Positions 1 through 6,373 of a DNA stretch of 6,937 nucleotides are shown one piece after another (within the stretch, counting starts at the first letter, position 1; the number at the start of each line of letters is the position of its first letter). The position numbers were made by a program, and so were the translations under genes. The stretch spans positions 1 to 6,937 of the forward strand of contig JAKQTP010000255.1 of assembly GCA_029563035.1 (NCBI GenBank), written 5' to 3'. Under the pieces are notes generated by a model. That model saw only the letters and a list, made by a program, of their open reading frames with translations, was not told the origin of the DNA and searched no databases. This DNA is from an archaeon (GTDB lineage Archaea; Iainarchaeota; Iainarchaeia; CSSED10-239).

Positions 1-93
1 AAAGGCGATCCTCATCCCGTGCCGACGAGGCTGAAAATGGGCTACCGGCTTTCCGGGAACCAGCGGCGGCCGGACCGGCACATCCCTCTTTCG
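1..93. repeat. 93-bp terminal direct repeat, left copy
   Basis: Bases 1-93 are identical to bases 6845-6937, reading the same way, and the match begins at the first base and ends at the last base of the window. That is the pattern of a circular molecule written with an overlap. It could also be a tandem array or direct repeats flanking an integrated element. Confidence 0.97.
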
Positions 94-157
94 TCTTTCC
101 CTTCGCGAACACTTAAGCCGGCACAATGCCGTGTAACGTTCGTTCCCGGCGTATGCG

Positions 158-192
158 ACGTTTTCACCGTAGCGCAGCGGAGGTGAAAATGT
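158..192. repeat. 11-bp stem hairpin in the left flank
   Basis: TTTTCACC (161-168) pairs with GGTGAAAA (182-189), and ACG (158-160) extends it against TGT (190-192) with one G-T pair, around a 13-base GC-rich loop. It is one of several hairpins in this gene-free flank and looks like a repetitive extragenic element; no RNA gene could be assigned. Confidence 0.5.
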
Positions 193-262
193 GCCGGAGC
201 GCCCGTCTTCATATCTTGGGCGCGGAGGCCGAGGAGCGCAGCGACGAAGCGCATGACGCCGT

Positions 263-288
263 GTTGTGCGAAGGACTTTGCCCCCCCC
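263..288 (+). repeat. 26-bp inverted repeat, left copy
   Basis: Begins GTTGTGCGAA and ends in eight C. It matches the reverse complement of 6348-6373 at 25 of 26 positions (G versus A at position 11 of the repeat). Similarity stops sharply on both sides. It lies 58 bases outside the operon end, in the GC-rich flank. Confidence 0.9.
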
Positions 289-303
289 TGATAGCAACCA
301 GAT

Positions 304-327
304 GCCGAGGCCATGGACGGCCGAGGC
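304..327. terminator. GC-rich hairpin just after the operon, possible terminator
   Basis: GGCC at 309-312 pairs with GGCC at 319-322 around a 6-base loop. An outer GCC/GGC (304-306 with 325-327) adds to the stem across a 2x2 internal loop. It begins about 19 bases after the radical SAM stop codon. No T-tract follows on the minus strand, so it is not a canonical intrinsic terminator; it may simply be host repeat DNA. Confidence 0.3.
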
Positions 328-345
328 ATTACGCACAGGAAAATA

Positions 346-1710
346 TTACATATCATCAGAAATATACTCTTTTCGATATTTTTTATAGTGACTTATTATT
401 TTATTAATTCTCCTATATTTAGAATGATATTCATATTCATTATTATGAATTGCATTTAGAAATTCGTGAGCTTCTTTTTCAGACAGAGAATGAAATAACT
501 TATTCCAATTCTTTGCACCATTATTCTTATGATCTTCTCTGTAGATAATATAATGATCTGGCATTAATAACAGCTTTTTAAATTCAACATGATTTTTACC
601 AAATGCTGCTTCAAAAAATTCTTTTTTTGGACTAACAACTCCATGTGTAGCATTTAAAATGCATTGAATTCCTCTTAAATACCGGGAATTCCAATTTTTA
701 CTGACATATTTTCTATCTTTATTATTTATTGGGATATATTTCATTGGGAAAGAAAATATTTTTGTTCCTAATTTTTCATTCAATTCGGTATTAATCTTTA
801 ATCTATCATAGAAATCTTCAGGAGTATCATTATAATTATATAAGATATAATTAGATAGGTTTAATAGATTATATTTTGATGCCCATTCAATTTTTTTGAT
901 ATATTCGTTTTTATATTTAATATTATCAAATGCTATCCGTAACGGCTTTATAGCAATTTCTGAAAGAATTTTTATCTTTTCTTTTGTGAGAAGTCGAAGA
1001 TCAACACCTTGATTAAAATCAACATATCTATTTTTCCCATTAAATTTTGCTCCTCTAAAAAATCCAACAGCTTTTATTTCGTCAATAATTTGATTAAAGC
1101 GTGAGGATGCTAATATATTGTTATCTAGTAAAAGGAGATCCTTTTTTTCACCATATTCTTTTTTGATAATTGCTATTTGTTTTTTTAATGGTATATAGTT
1201 CTGATAAACAGGTTCAATTTTTGGTACGGCACAAAAAGGACATTTTCTAATGCAACCGCGAGTAGTATATGAATAATATGCGTCATCTGAAAAGTATCTA
1301 TATGAAATATTACTTAGCATATCATAATCAGGAACCATACCATCAATTAAATGATCACCTTTTATCTGTAATTTTCCTTTTTCATTCAGTAATCCACGGA
1401 TTGGCTTAAATCCAGTCTCTTTTTCAATATCAGAAGCCATGACGGTGGCCATTGGCCCTCCGATAAATAAATTTTGCGGGTCTTTGACACTAAACTCATA
1501 ATAAGTAATGGTATTAATTGTTTGATCCCAATAAAAACTGAAGAGGGTAGAAATATAAATACGATCCCATATTACTTTTCTATGTTCAGAGTTTATACCT
1601 TTGATAAAATGTACTTCATCACCTCTTTTTTTATGAAAGGCCGAAATTTTCATCAACCCAAGAGGTGGATATTTGCATTTATAAGCCGGTTCTATTAGTA
1701 GCACTTTCAT
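346..1710 (-). CDS. radical SAM enzyme with B12-binding-like N-terminal domain
   Basis: 454 aa, last gene of the operon. The N-terminal ~130 residues resemble the Rossmann-like B12-binding fold found in front of many radical SAM domains (KVLLIEPAY at 2-10, YPPLGLMKISAF at 14-25, LFIGGPMATV at 81-90), but the DxHxxG cobalamin-ligand motif is not seen, so cobalamin binding may be absent or base-off. The radical SAM core starts at TTRGCIRKCPFC (149-160): Cys153, Cys157 and Cys160 form the CxxxCxxC [4Fe-4S] site that cleaves S-adenosylmethionine. LLLDNNIL (193-200), NQGVDLRLLT (233-242) and YNYNDTPEDFYDRL (291-304) fit later strands of the barrel. The C-terminal ~120 residues are basic and unassigned, and could bind nucleic acid or substrate. 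The substrate is unknown. The ATG overlaps the TGA of the membrane protein gene (ATGA, 1710-1707), so it is co-translated. Possible roles: DNA or RNA base modification, or synthesis of a small signal or toxin. Confidence 0.88.
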   Translation of the reverse strand: MKVLLIEPAYKCKYPPLGLMKISAFHKKRGDEVHFIKGINSEHRKVIWDRIYISTLFSFYWDQTINTITYYEFSVKDPQNLFIGGPMATVMASDIEKETGFKPIRGLLNEKGKLQIKGDHLIDGMVPDYDMLSNISYRYFSDDAYYSYTTRGCIRKCPFCAVPKIEPVYQNYIPLKKQIAIIKKEYGEKKDLLLLDNNILASSRFNQIIDEIKAVGFFRGAKFNGKNRYVDFNQGVDLRLLTKEKIKILSEIAIKPLRIAFDNIKYKNEYIKKIEWASKYNLLNLSNYILYNYNDTPEDFYDRLKINTELNEKLGTKIFSFPMKYIPINNKDRKYVSKNWNSRYLRGIQCILNATHGVVSPKKEFFEAAFGKNHVEFKKLLLMPDHYIIYREDHKNNGAKNWNKLFHSLSEKEAHEFLNAIHNNEYEYHSKYRRINKIISHYKKYRKEYISDDM

Positions 1711-2342
1711 TTTTCAATCGCACTTTCTTGAGAATATGTTTTTTCTTTCTTTTTCGAAAAGAATAAATAGTAAAGGGCATGAAGTATAACAAAAAGAGAA
1801 AAAATGAAAAAAGATAGGATATTAGCGCATCGGTATGTTTTAAAGAATTGTGTTATACCAAAGGCAATATATAATGCATTTGTTATTGTCATTATAATAA
1901 CAAGAATAAATAAATCGCCCTCATATTTTAGAAACTTTGGCTTTTTAATGTCGATAGGTAAAACAAGGTATTCATCGATATCTACTTTATGTTTGAATTT
2001 GCTTGATTCATTTTTGAGTTGATCGGTAAAATATTTTCTTACTCCATTTACAGTTCTTGCATATAAACTTGCATCAAGTCTCGAATTAATAATGATAAAT
2101 GATATGAACATGCTTAAGATGCCGATTACAAAAATTAAAAGCGAGATTGTACTGGAAAGATTGAATAGATCAAATTCAGCGCTAGTATTATGATATATTA
2201 AAACGATAATGCTGAATGGAGAGGCCAGTATTAATAAGTAGAATTTAAACCATTTTGCAGTTAATTCATGTGCGCTGAAATATGCTTTTGCAATATTCTC
2301 ATATTCTTTTAATAAAAAATCCGAAAAGTCGTTATTACTCAT
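1707..2342 (-). CDS. four-helix membrane protein, putative effector
   Basis: 211 aa, not recognised as a named family. Four hydrophobic helices are visible at about 31-50, 64-86, 143-167 and 173-195, in two hairpins separated by a ~55-residue soluble segment. The N-terminus (1-30) is an amphipathic helix rich in Glu/Lys, and the C-terminus is basic (SKKKEK, 196-201). The positive-inside rule places both ends in the cytoplasm. A conserved-looking motif LYARTVNGVRKYF (93-105) follows the second helix; similar stretches occur, from memory, in uncharacterised membrane proteins. The layout loosely recalls SLATT-type two-helix effectors of defence systems, but I cannot assign it there. It starts four bases after the ParB-like gene, with AAGGA about 7 bases before the ATG, and its stop overlaps the next start as ATGA. 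Its place in a nuclease/motor operon suggests a membrane-damaging or signalling role, which is inference only. Confidence 0.72.
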   Translation of the reverse strand: MSNNDFSDFLLKEYENIAKAYFSAHELTAKWFKFYLLILASPFSIIVLIYHNTSAEFDLFNLSSTISLLIFVIGILSMFISFIIINSRLDASLYARTVNGVRKYFTDQLKNESSKFKHKVDIDEYLVLPIDIKKPKFLKYEGDLFILVIIMTITNALYIAFGITQFFKTYRCANILSFFIFSLFVILHALYYLFFSKKKEKTYSQESAIEK

Positions 2343-2346
2343 AATA

Positions 2347-3381
2347 CTATCCTTCTATTCCAACTTCCTTACAAAATTTTTTTAAATGCTTATAACATTG
2401 TTGTAAGGCATATTTCTTGTTTTTATTTTTTTCAATTTCTTCTTTGACTTTATTAACCTCCGCTTTTTCAATAAGTTCAGTAAATTCATCTACTTTTTTG
2501 TAAAATCTATCGACTTTTCCAGGTTTGGTTTCATACAATATTTGTTTTGCATCTTCAAAAGCATCTTCTGGTTCAGACTCACAAAAAACTCTGCACGCTT
2601 TTTTATTGCTTAATATTTTGGGAAGTTCTCTTACGGATTGAGCATTTTTAAATCTATCCTCTCTAACCCATGAAACAAAGCTATCTAAAAATTCAGGGGT
2701 TTCCTCTTTGCGCTTTACCAAATCTTTTTGGTGAAAAAAAGCATCAAAATAGCTGAATTTTTTTAAATCATCTTTAGAATTATTAACTGAATTATTATCG
2801 GTATTCGTTGAAGATAAATACTTTTTTGACATCACATCATAAGCATGCAATGTTGCTTCAAGTGTTTTCTTTTGCATTCTCAATTGCTTGCATATTTCCT
2901 CTGGACTTTTATTAAGAATACTTATCATTTTATGAATATATGCTGCTTTTTCATAAGCATCCCATTCTGTTTTACCTTTTATATGAAATATCCCTAAAAT
3001 GTAAAAAAGTTCTTCTTCGGTAACATCTTCTTGAAGAATTCTTGCCTTAATTGTTCTCCATCGTTTATCTTCAGGATATTTTTTACATAGTCGTCGGTAT
3101 GCACAGAGTCTAGTATTACCTTCGACGACTTTATTTTTTAAAACATAAACTTCATCTATTAGACCTTTATTCTCTTCAAGATCTTTTATCCGCTCTTTCG
3201 TCGATTCGAGTTTCAACAACTCTTGTTCAATTAAATCCTGATTTATTTTATCTTGAGGAAATTTACTAATAATGTAGTTTATTCGTGGATTTGCAGGATA
3301 GTATTCAATTGAATAAATATCCATATTGTTAATTTCATAAGAAATCTGTCGGCCAAGGACAGTTATATTTTTTATAGACAC
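2347..3381 (-). CDS. ParB/Srx-fold nucleotide-binding protein, second paralogue
   Basis: 344 aa, clearly related to the first ParB-like protein and with the same layout. Shared blocks in order: NPRINY (31-36), KGLIDEVY (72-79), VEGNTRLCAYRRL (86-98, nucleotide-binding GxxR), HIKGKTEWDAYEKA (133-146), KFSYFDAFF (208-216), RELP (251-254) and PGKV (287-290). It differs by an Asn/Ser-rich linker (about 190-204) and a longer Lys/Glu-rich, probably coiled, C-terminus (about 291-335). Start is GTG at 3381-3379, four bases after a strong GGAGGA at 3391-3386; the nearby ATG at 3383-3381 is in a frame that stops at once, so GTG is chosen. The gap from the SNF2 stop codon is one base. The pair may form a heterodimer or recognise different sites. 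It is most likely a DNA- or nucleotide-sensing subunit. There is no sign of a partition ATPase. Confidence 0.85.
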   Translation of the reverse strand: MSIKNITVLGRQISYEINNMDIYSIEYYPANPRINYIISKFPQDKINQDLIEQELLKLESTKERIKDLEENKGLIDEVYVLKNKVVEGNTRLCAYRRLCKKYPEDKRWRTIKARILQEDVTEEELFYILGIFHIKGKTEWDAYEKAAYIHKMISILNKSPEEICKQLRMQKKTLEATLHAYDVMSKKYLSSTNTDNNSVNNSKDDLKKFSYFDAFFHQKDLVKRKEETPEFLDSFVSWVREDRFKNAQSVRELPKILSNKKACRVFCESEPEDAFEDAKQILYETKPGKVDRFYKKVDEFTELIEKAEVNKVKEEIEKNKNKKYALQQCYKHLKKFCKEVGIEG

Positions 3382-3382
3382 A

Positions 3383-4813
3383 TTATCCTCCGAGCATGCT
3401 CAAAAGTTCTGACTTATTTGTTAAAAAATCGAATGTTTCATCTTTAATTAATTTATTATCGCCCTGAATAAATCCAGCGATATCCTTTTTTACATCAACG
3501 AGATTCTCTATGTATTCATCAACGGTTTGCCTAGCAATTAGTTTATATATTTTACATTCTTTTATTTGAGAAATTCTATGAATGCGATCTTGAGATTGCA
3601 AGTAGTCAACAAGATTGAAATTCCTATCTAAATATATAGCGTTATTTGCTCTTGTAAGAGTTATACCTTCTCTTGCTGCAGATGGATTCAAAATCATGAT
3701 TTTATTTTTTTCTGAATTTTGGAATTCTTGTACATATTCAAATCTTTCTTTAATTGGAACATCTCCATAAATAACAAGAGGGTAATAAGATTTATATCTA
3801 ATTTTGAGCGTAATAACATTTTCAACGAAGCAGGTCCATATAATAGCTTTCTCATTTTTAGATATGATGGTATTTAAGATTTGGTCTAATTTTGTGAATT
3901 TGGCTGGTGTTTCATCATAGCTTTTATCAATTAGGTGTGGATTGCTTGCAATTTGAGTCAGTCGTAATAATTTTTTTAAAATGCTACTTGATTCATCGAT
4001 AATTATTTCCCCATGAATATTTGTTATCTCAATGATTAATTCTTTTCGCAGTTGATCATACAGCTCAAATTGTTTACCTGTGATTTTAACCAAAAAATTA
4101 TTATATTGCTTTTCTGGTAGTTCAAGAACATTGTTTTTTAATCTACGGATTGAGTTTGCATTAATTATTTCTTTTAATTCAGTTAAATTGACTTCATAAT
4201 CGGAATTTTTATAATTATACTTTGCTTTAAATCTCTTAAAGTCTATACCAAATAGTTTTCCATTATCGAGAAAATAATATTGTGCCCATAAATCATATGG
4301 TTTGTTTGCTACTGGGGTACCTGATATAATAATGCGTTTTTTTGAATACTGTGCCAATTGAAAAATAGCTTGTGCAGTTTTAGATTTGGGGTCTTTAATC
4401 CGTGCGGATTCATCTAAAACAATAGCGACAGAGCGACTTTTGCAAAAACGTTTAATTCTTTGAGTTTCAGCAATAACAGCTTCATAATTTGTTATATAGA
4501 AATTTGCTCCGGTTAAAAATTTATATCGTTTCTCACGTTCGGTACCTTGAAGCACTATTGGAATTAAAAAGGAATGCTTACATACCTCTTGTTCCCAATT
4601 GTATAAAAGAGACATTGGGGCAATGACGAGTACTCCCTCAATATTCCCCTGTTTCATTTCCCAGCACAATGCTTCAATTACAATTTTAGTCTTACCTAAG
4701 CCTTGCTCATCAAATAAAGCAATAATATTATTTTTATAGATATAGCTGATGGCCTCGATTTGGTGAGGTAATGCTGATGTTTTACTATTAAAGTTTTGAG
4801 ACTTATTATTCAT
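3383..4813 (-). CDS. SNF2-family DNA helicase/translocase
   Basis: 476 aa superfamily 2 ATPase with both RecA-like lobes. Visible motifs: LPHQIEAI (15-22, Q-like motif); DEQGLGKTK (35-43, Walker A, Lys41); LVIAPMSLLYNW (62-73, Ia); VLDESARIKD (132-141, motif II, DES in place of DEAH/DEGH, as some SNF2 relatives have); ISGTPVAN (163-170, III); REGITLTRANNAIYLD (381-396, V); QSQDRIHRISQ (406-416, VI, with the Q-x-x-x-R-x-x-R arrangement typical of SNF2). The protein is short: there is no N-terminal chromo- or zinc-type module and no C-terminal nuclease, so the nuclease function appears to sit in the overlapping upstream gene. SNF2 proteins translocate on double-stranded DNA using ATP, often to remodel or remove bound proteins. 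The gene begins inside the nuclease gene, and its last Gly-Gly codons form the ribosome binding site for the second ParB-like gene. All catalytic motifs look intact. Confidence 0.93.
   Translation of the reverse strand: MNNKSQNFNSKTSALPHQIEAISYIYKNNIIALFDEQGLGKTKIVIEALCWEMKQGNIEGVLVIAPMSLLYNWEQEVCKHSFLIPIVLQGTEREKRYKFLTGANFYITNYEAVIAETQRIKRFCKSRSVAIVLDESARIKDPKSKTAQAIFQLAQYSKKRIIISGTPVANKPYDLWAQYYFLDNGKLFGIDFKRFKAKYNYKNSDYEVNLTELKEIINANSIRRLKNNVLELPEKQYNNFLVKITGKQFELYDQLRKELIIEITNIHGEIIIDESSSILKKLLRLTQIASNPHLIDKSYDETPAKFTKLDQILNTIISKNEKAIIWTCFVENVITLKIRYKSYYPLVIYGDVPIKERFEYVQEFQNSEKNKIMILNPSAAREGITLTRANNAIYLDRNFNLVDYLQSQDRIHRISQIKECKIYKLIARQTVDEYIENLVDVKKDIAGFIQGDNKLIKDETFDFLTNKSELLSMLGG
3386..3391 (-). 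promoter_or_regulatory. strong ribosome binding site deciding a GTG start
   Basis: GGAGGA (minus strand 3391-3386) lies inside the final Gly-Gly codons of the SNF2 gene, four bases before the GTG at 3381. It is the best Shine-Dalgarno match in the operon and supports the GTG start of the second ParB-like gene. Confidence 0.7.
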
Positions 4814-5213
4814 TGATTATCTCATTCGGAACTTGTATAATACAAATATTATTAAAATTACGAATTCCAATTCTTTTTAATAGTTTATTTAATTCTGTTA
4901 TTGATTCTTGAGGTATTCCAATGATTACATAACATGCTTTTCCATTTAATTCAATACTTGTATAATCAGTTATTTCTTCGGAAGTTCTAGTATTCTTGAT
5001 GTCATTGTTTGTTTTTGCCTCACCAATACAAATTTGTCCGTCCTCATTAACTGCGATAACATCAGGTCGATGTCTCAATATTTTTGGCGGTAATTCGGTT
5101 TTTATGCCAAATGAACCAGAAGATTTTCCATCAATCGAAACAATAGTGAAACCCTCCTCACGTATTTTTTTAACAATTAACCCAAGAATAAATTGGTGTT
5201 TTTTGCTAGCCAC
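4806..5213 (-). CDS. small PD-(D/E)XK-type nuclease
   Basis: 135 aa with the core signature of the restriction-endonuclease fold: RPDVIAV at 49-55 (catalytic Asp51) and IGEAKT at 63-68 (Glu65, Lys67), i.e. D-x13-E-x-K. It is followed by a polar helix (TSEEITDY, 77-84) where many family members carry the helix after the catalytic sheet. The N-terminal helix (residues 5-20) could hold the first acidic metal ligand. There is no extra DNA-binding or helicase domain, so it is nearly a bare catalytic domain that probably works with a partner. Start is GTG at 5213-5211, overlapping the TAG of the upstream ParB-like gene by one base; no in-frame ATG gives a better start. Its 3' end overlaps the SNF2 gene by 8 bp (4806-4813). 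That tight coupling suggests equimolar synthesis and perhaps a motor-nuclease complex. It could act as an endonuclease, a nickase or a structure-specific nuclease; the sequence does not decide. Confidence 0.83.
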   Translation of the reverse strand: MASKKHQFILGLIVKKIREEGFTIVSIDGKSSGSFGIKTELPPKILRHRPDVIAVNEDGQICIGEAKTNNDIKNTRTSEEITDYTSIELNGKACYVIIGIPQESITELNKLLKRIGIRNFNNICIIQVPNEIINE

Positions 5214-6229
5214 TATTTGATTGTCCCAATATCTTTTAATATTTTTTCAACTGAATTATATAGCCGAACTAATGACTCAACTTTTCCGGGCTGCATGCCA
5301 CTTTTAATCTCATCTAATTCTTTCCATTGAATTTTTTCAATTCCATATATAACATCTTCTATTCTTTCGAATAATTTAGATTTGGCCGCTGGATTTATTT
5401 GTTCAAGTTGATCTAATGCAGCTTGGAAATTATCTTTAATCAACTCTTGTCGTGCTTGTTCATCCTTTATTACTAAAGGAAGCCGCCGAATATCCTCACC
5501 TCTTCTAAATTTTCCTTCACCAACCCATTCGCAAAATTCAGATAATGATAATAATCCTTTTTTCACTAATTTTTTCAGTTCTCTATTCTTGCGAAATTCA
5601 ACAAAGTAACTAAACTTCAACCTTTCAGTAGGTTTATTGTATTTTTGTAAATATTGGTCCTCCATATCCTGGTAAGCTTGGATGTTATTTTGAATATCAG
5701 ATGCTCTCAATTTTGTGAGTTGCTCTAAACGTTTTAATGAATAATCTTCCTTCTCGTGTAATCGATATAATTCACGAGCTTTTTCATAAGCAGACCAGGG
5801 AGTCTGGCCAAATAAATGCTTCTCAAGACGAATAAAATTAATTTGCTTTCTATCTATTTTATGAGGTAATATAATTGAATCAATATTTTTCCAATTAGAA
5901 TCATTTTCATATTTTTCAGAAAGTTCTTCATAAATAAATGCTCTCGTATTGCCTTCTATAACAATGAAAAAATCACCATCTGGTATTATCCAAATCGGAT
6001 CATATATACCTTTATTGATTTCAATATGCTCTTTTAATTTCTCATATTGATCATTTCCTTCTGATAAAGCGAATTTTATCTTTTCTTGGCTTATTTCATT
6101 ATTGAGGCGTGTATCAAGAAAATATTGTATACGGGGATTCTCGATATCAAGCTTCAATTTTATGATAGGTATTTTTAATCTTTTGATTTCAGTGGGGATT
6201 CCATCAAGATTTACAGTTATATTGCTCAT
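5213..6229 (-). CDS. ParB/Srx-fold nucleotide-binding protein, first of two paralogues
   Basis: 338 aa, first gene of the operon. The N-terminal ~130 residues look like a ParB/sulfiredoxin-fold domain: NPRIQY at 31-36, KGIYDPIW at 73-80, and IEGNTRAFIYEEL at 91-103, which matches the GxxR nucleotide-binding motif of ParB (GERR in chromosomal ParB). A helical segment with GQTPWSAYEKA (141-151) follows, then a likely helix-turn-helix region (about 164-195), a KFSYF block (205-209), and a C-terminal block containing RRLP (248-251) and PGKV (314-317). Known ParB/Srx-fold proteins bind or hydrolyse CTP, ATP or ADP, and many bind DNA; which nucleotide applies here is unknown. No ParA gene is nearby, so plasmid partition is unlikely. 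The ATG start follows a weak GGA (spacing about 6). The stop TAG shares its last base with the GTG start of the nuclease gene, suggesting translational coupling. The likely role is DNA recognition or nucleotide-gated assembly with the SNF2 motor and nuclease. Fold is fairly sure; function is inferred. Confidence 0.85.
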   Translation of the reverse strand: MSNITVNLDGIPTEIKRLKIPIIKLKLDIENPRIQYFLDTRLNNEISQEKIKFALSEGNDQYEKLKEHIEINKGIYDPIWIIPDGDFFIVIEGNTRAFIYEELSEKYENDSNWKNIDSIILPHKIDRKQINFIRLEKHLFGQTPWSAYEKARELYRLHEKEDYSLKRLEQLTKLRASDIQNNIQAYQDMEDQYLQKYNKPTERLKFSYFVEFRKNRELKKLVKKGLLSLSEFCEWVGEGKFRRGEDIRRLPLVIKDEQARQELIKDNFQAALDQLEQINPAAKSKLFERIEDVIYGIEKIQWKELDEIKSGMQPGKVESLVRLYNSVEKILKDIGTIK

Positions 6230-6248
6230 AGTTAATCCATAATTGAAT

Positions 6249-6260
6249 TATAAATTTATA
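6249..6260. promoter_or_regulatory. 12-bp perfect palindrome just downstream of the -10 box
   Basis: TATAAATTTATA is its own reverse complement and overlaps the predicted transcription start. A separate 7-bp inverted pair (TATTCAT at 6262-6268 and ATGAATA at 6292-6298) brackets the promoter. Either could be an operator, for instance for one of the ParB-like proteins. In DNA this AT-rich, such palindromes also arise by chance, so this is tentative. Confidence 0.25.
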
Positions 6261-6263
6261 CTA

Positions 6264-6292
6264 TTCATAAAATTATGTTTCATGTAAGTCAA
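6264..6292 (-). promoter_or_regulatory. predicted sigma70-type promoter of the operon
   Basis: On the minus strand, TTGACT at 6292-6287 (5 of 6 to TTGACA) is followed after 17 bases by TATGAA at 6269-6264 (4 of 6 to TATAAT). Transcription would start near 6257, about 28 bases before the first ATG. It is the only plausible strong promoter seen upstream of the gene cluster. If the host uses a different sigma consensus (for example Bacteroidota), the exact boxes may be elsewhere in this AT-rich stretch. Confidence 0.5.
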
Positions 6293-6312
6293 TGAATAAA
6301 TAATAGACACAA

Positions 6313-6349
6313 GCCGGCTACGGACGGCCGGCGCCTCTCACAAAAGAGG
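6313..6349. repeat. two adjacent hairpins at the right cassette edge
   Basis: GCCGGC at 6313-6318 pairs with GCCGGC at 6327-6332 (8-base loop). Next to it, CCTCT at 6334-6338 pairs with AGAGG at 6345-6349, running into the G8 of the inverted repeat. The first shares GGACGGCCG (6322-6330) with the hairpin at the other cassette edge (315-323) in direct orientation. Confidence 0.45.
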
Positions 6350-6373
6350 GGGGGGCAAAGTCTTTCGCACAAC
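6348..6373 (-). repeat. 26-bp inverted repeat, right copy
   Basis: Begins with eight G and ends TTCGCACAAC; the reverse complement of the left copy at 263-288 with one mismatch. It lies about 119 bases outside the operon start. The pair brackets the AT-rich cassette like transposon ends, but no transposase is present, so it may instead be two copies of a host dispersed repeat. Confidence 0.9.

Larger units (their letters stand above)
1..345. other. GC-rich left flank without a credible gene
   Basis: Open frames exist here on both strands, but they overlap each other, cross the hairpins and repeats, and show no domain or ribosome binding site. Besides the repeats listed, there is a short hairpin at 119-131 (CGGCA-CAA-TGCCG). 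The stretch looks like host intergenic repeat DNA. Confidence 0.6.

Noticed and set aside
42..407. Overlapping open frames on both strands in the left flank (42-356 minus, 126-407 plus)
   Set aside because: They overlap each other, cross the inverted repeat, hairpins and the radical SAM 3' end, and have no domain or ribosome binding site. They look like frames through host repeat DNA.
346..1710. Prokaryotic viperin
   Set aside because: Viperins have the CxxxCxxC near the N-terminus and are shorter; here it is at 153-160 after a B12-like domain.
1141..4345. Runs of 7 or so T/A inside the genes as phase-variable or frameshift sites
   Set aside because: All frames are open across them, and such runs are expected in DNA of this composition.
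1474..5220. Plus-strand frames inside the operon (1474-1698, 1804-2022, 4996-5220)
   Set aside because: Antisense shadows of well-supported minus-strand genes.
2347..6229. Plasmid partition (ParABS) reading of the ParB-like genes
   Set aside because: No ParA ATPase, no parS-like repeat cluster and no Rep gene; the architecture beyond the ParB domain differs from partition ParB.
263..6373. Integron attC sites or gene cassette
   Set aside because: The inverted repeats do not fit the GTTRRRY/RYYYAAC core sites, and the cargo is far larger than a usual cassette.
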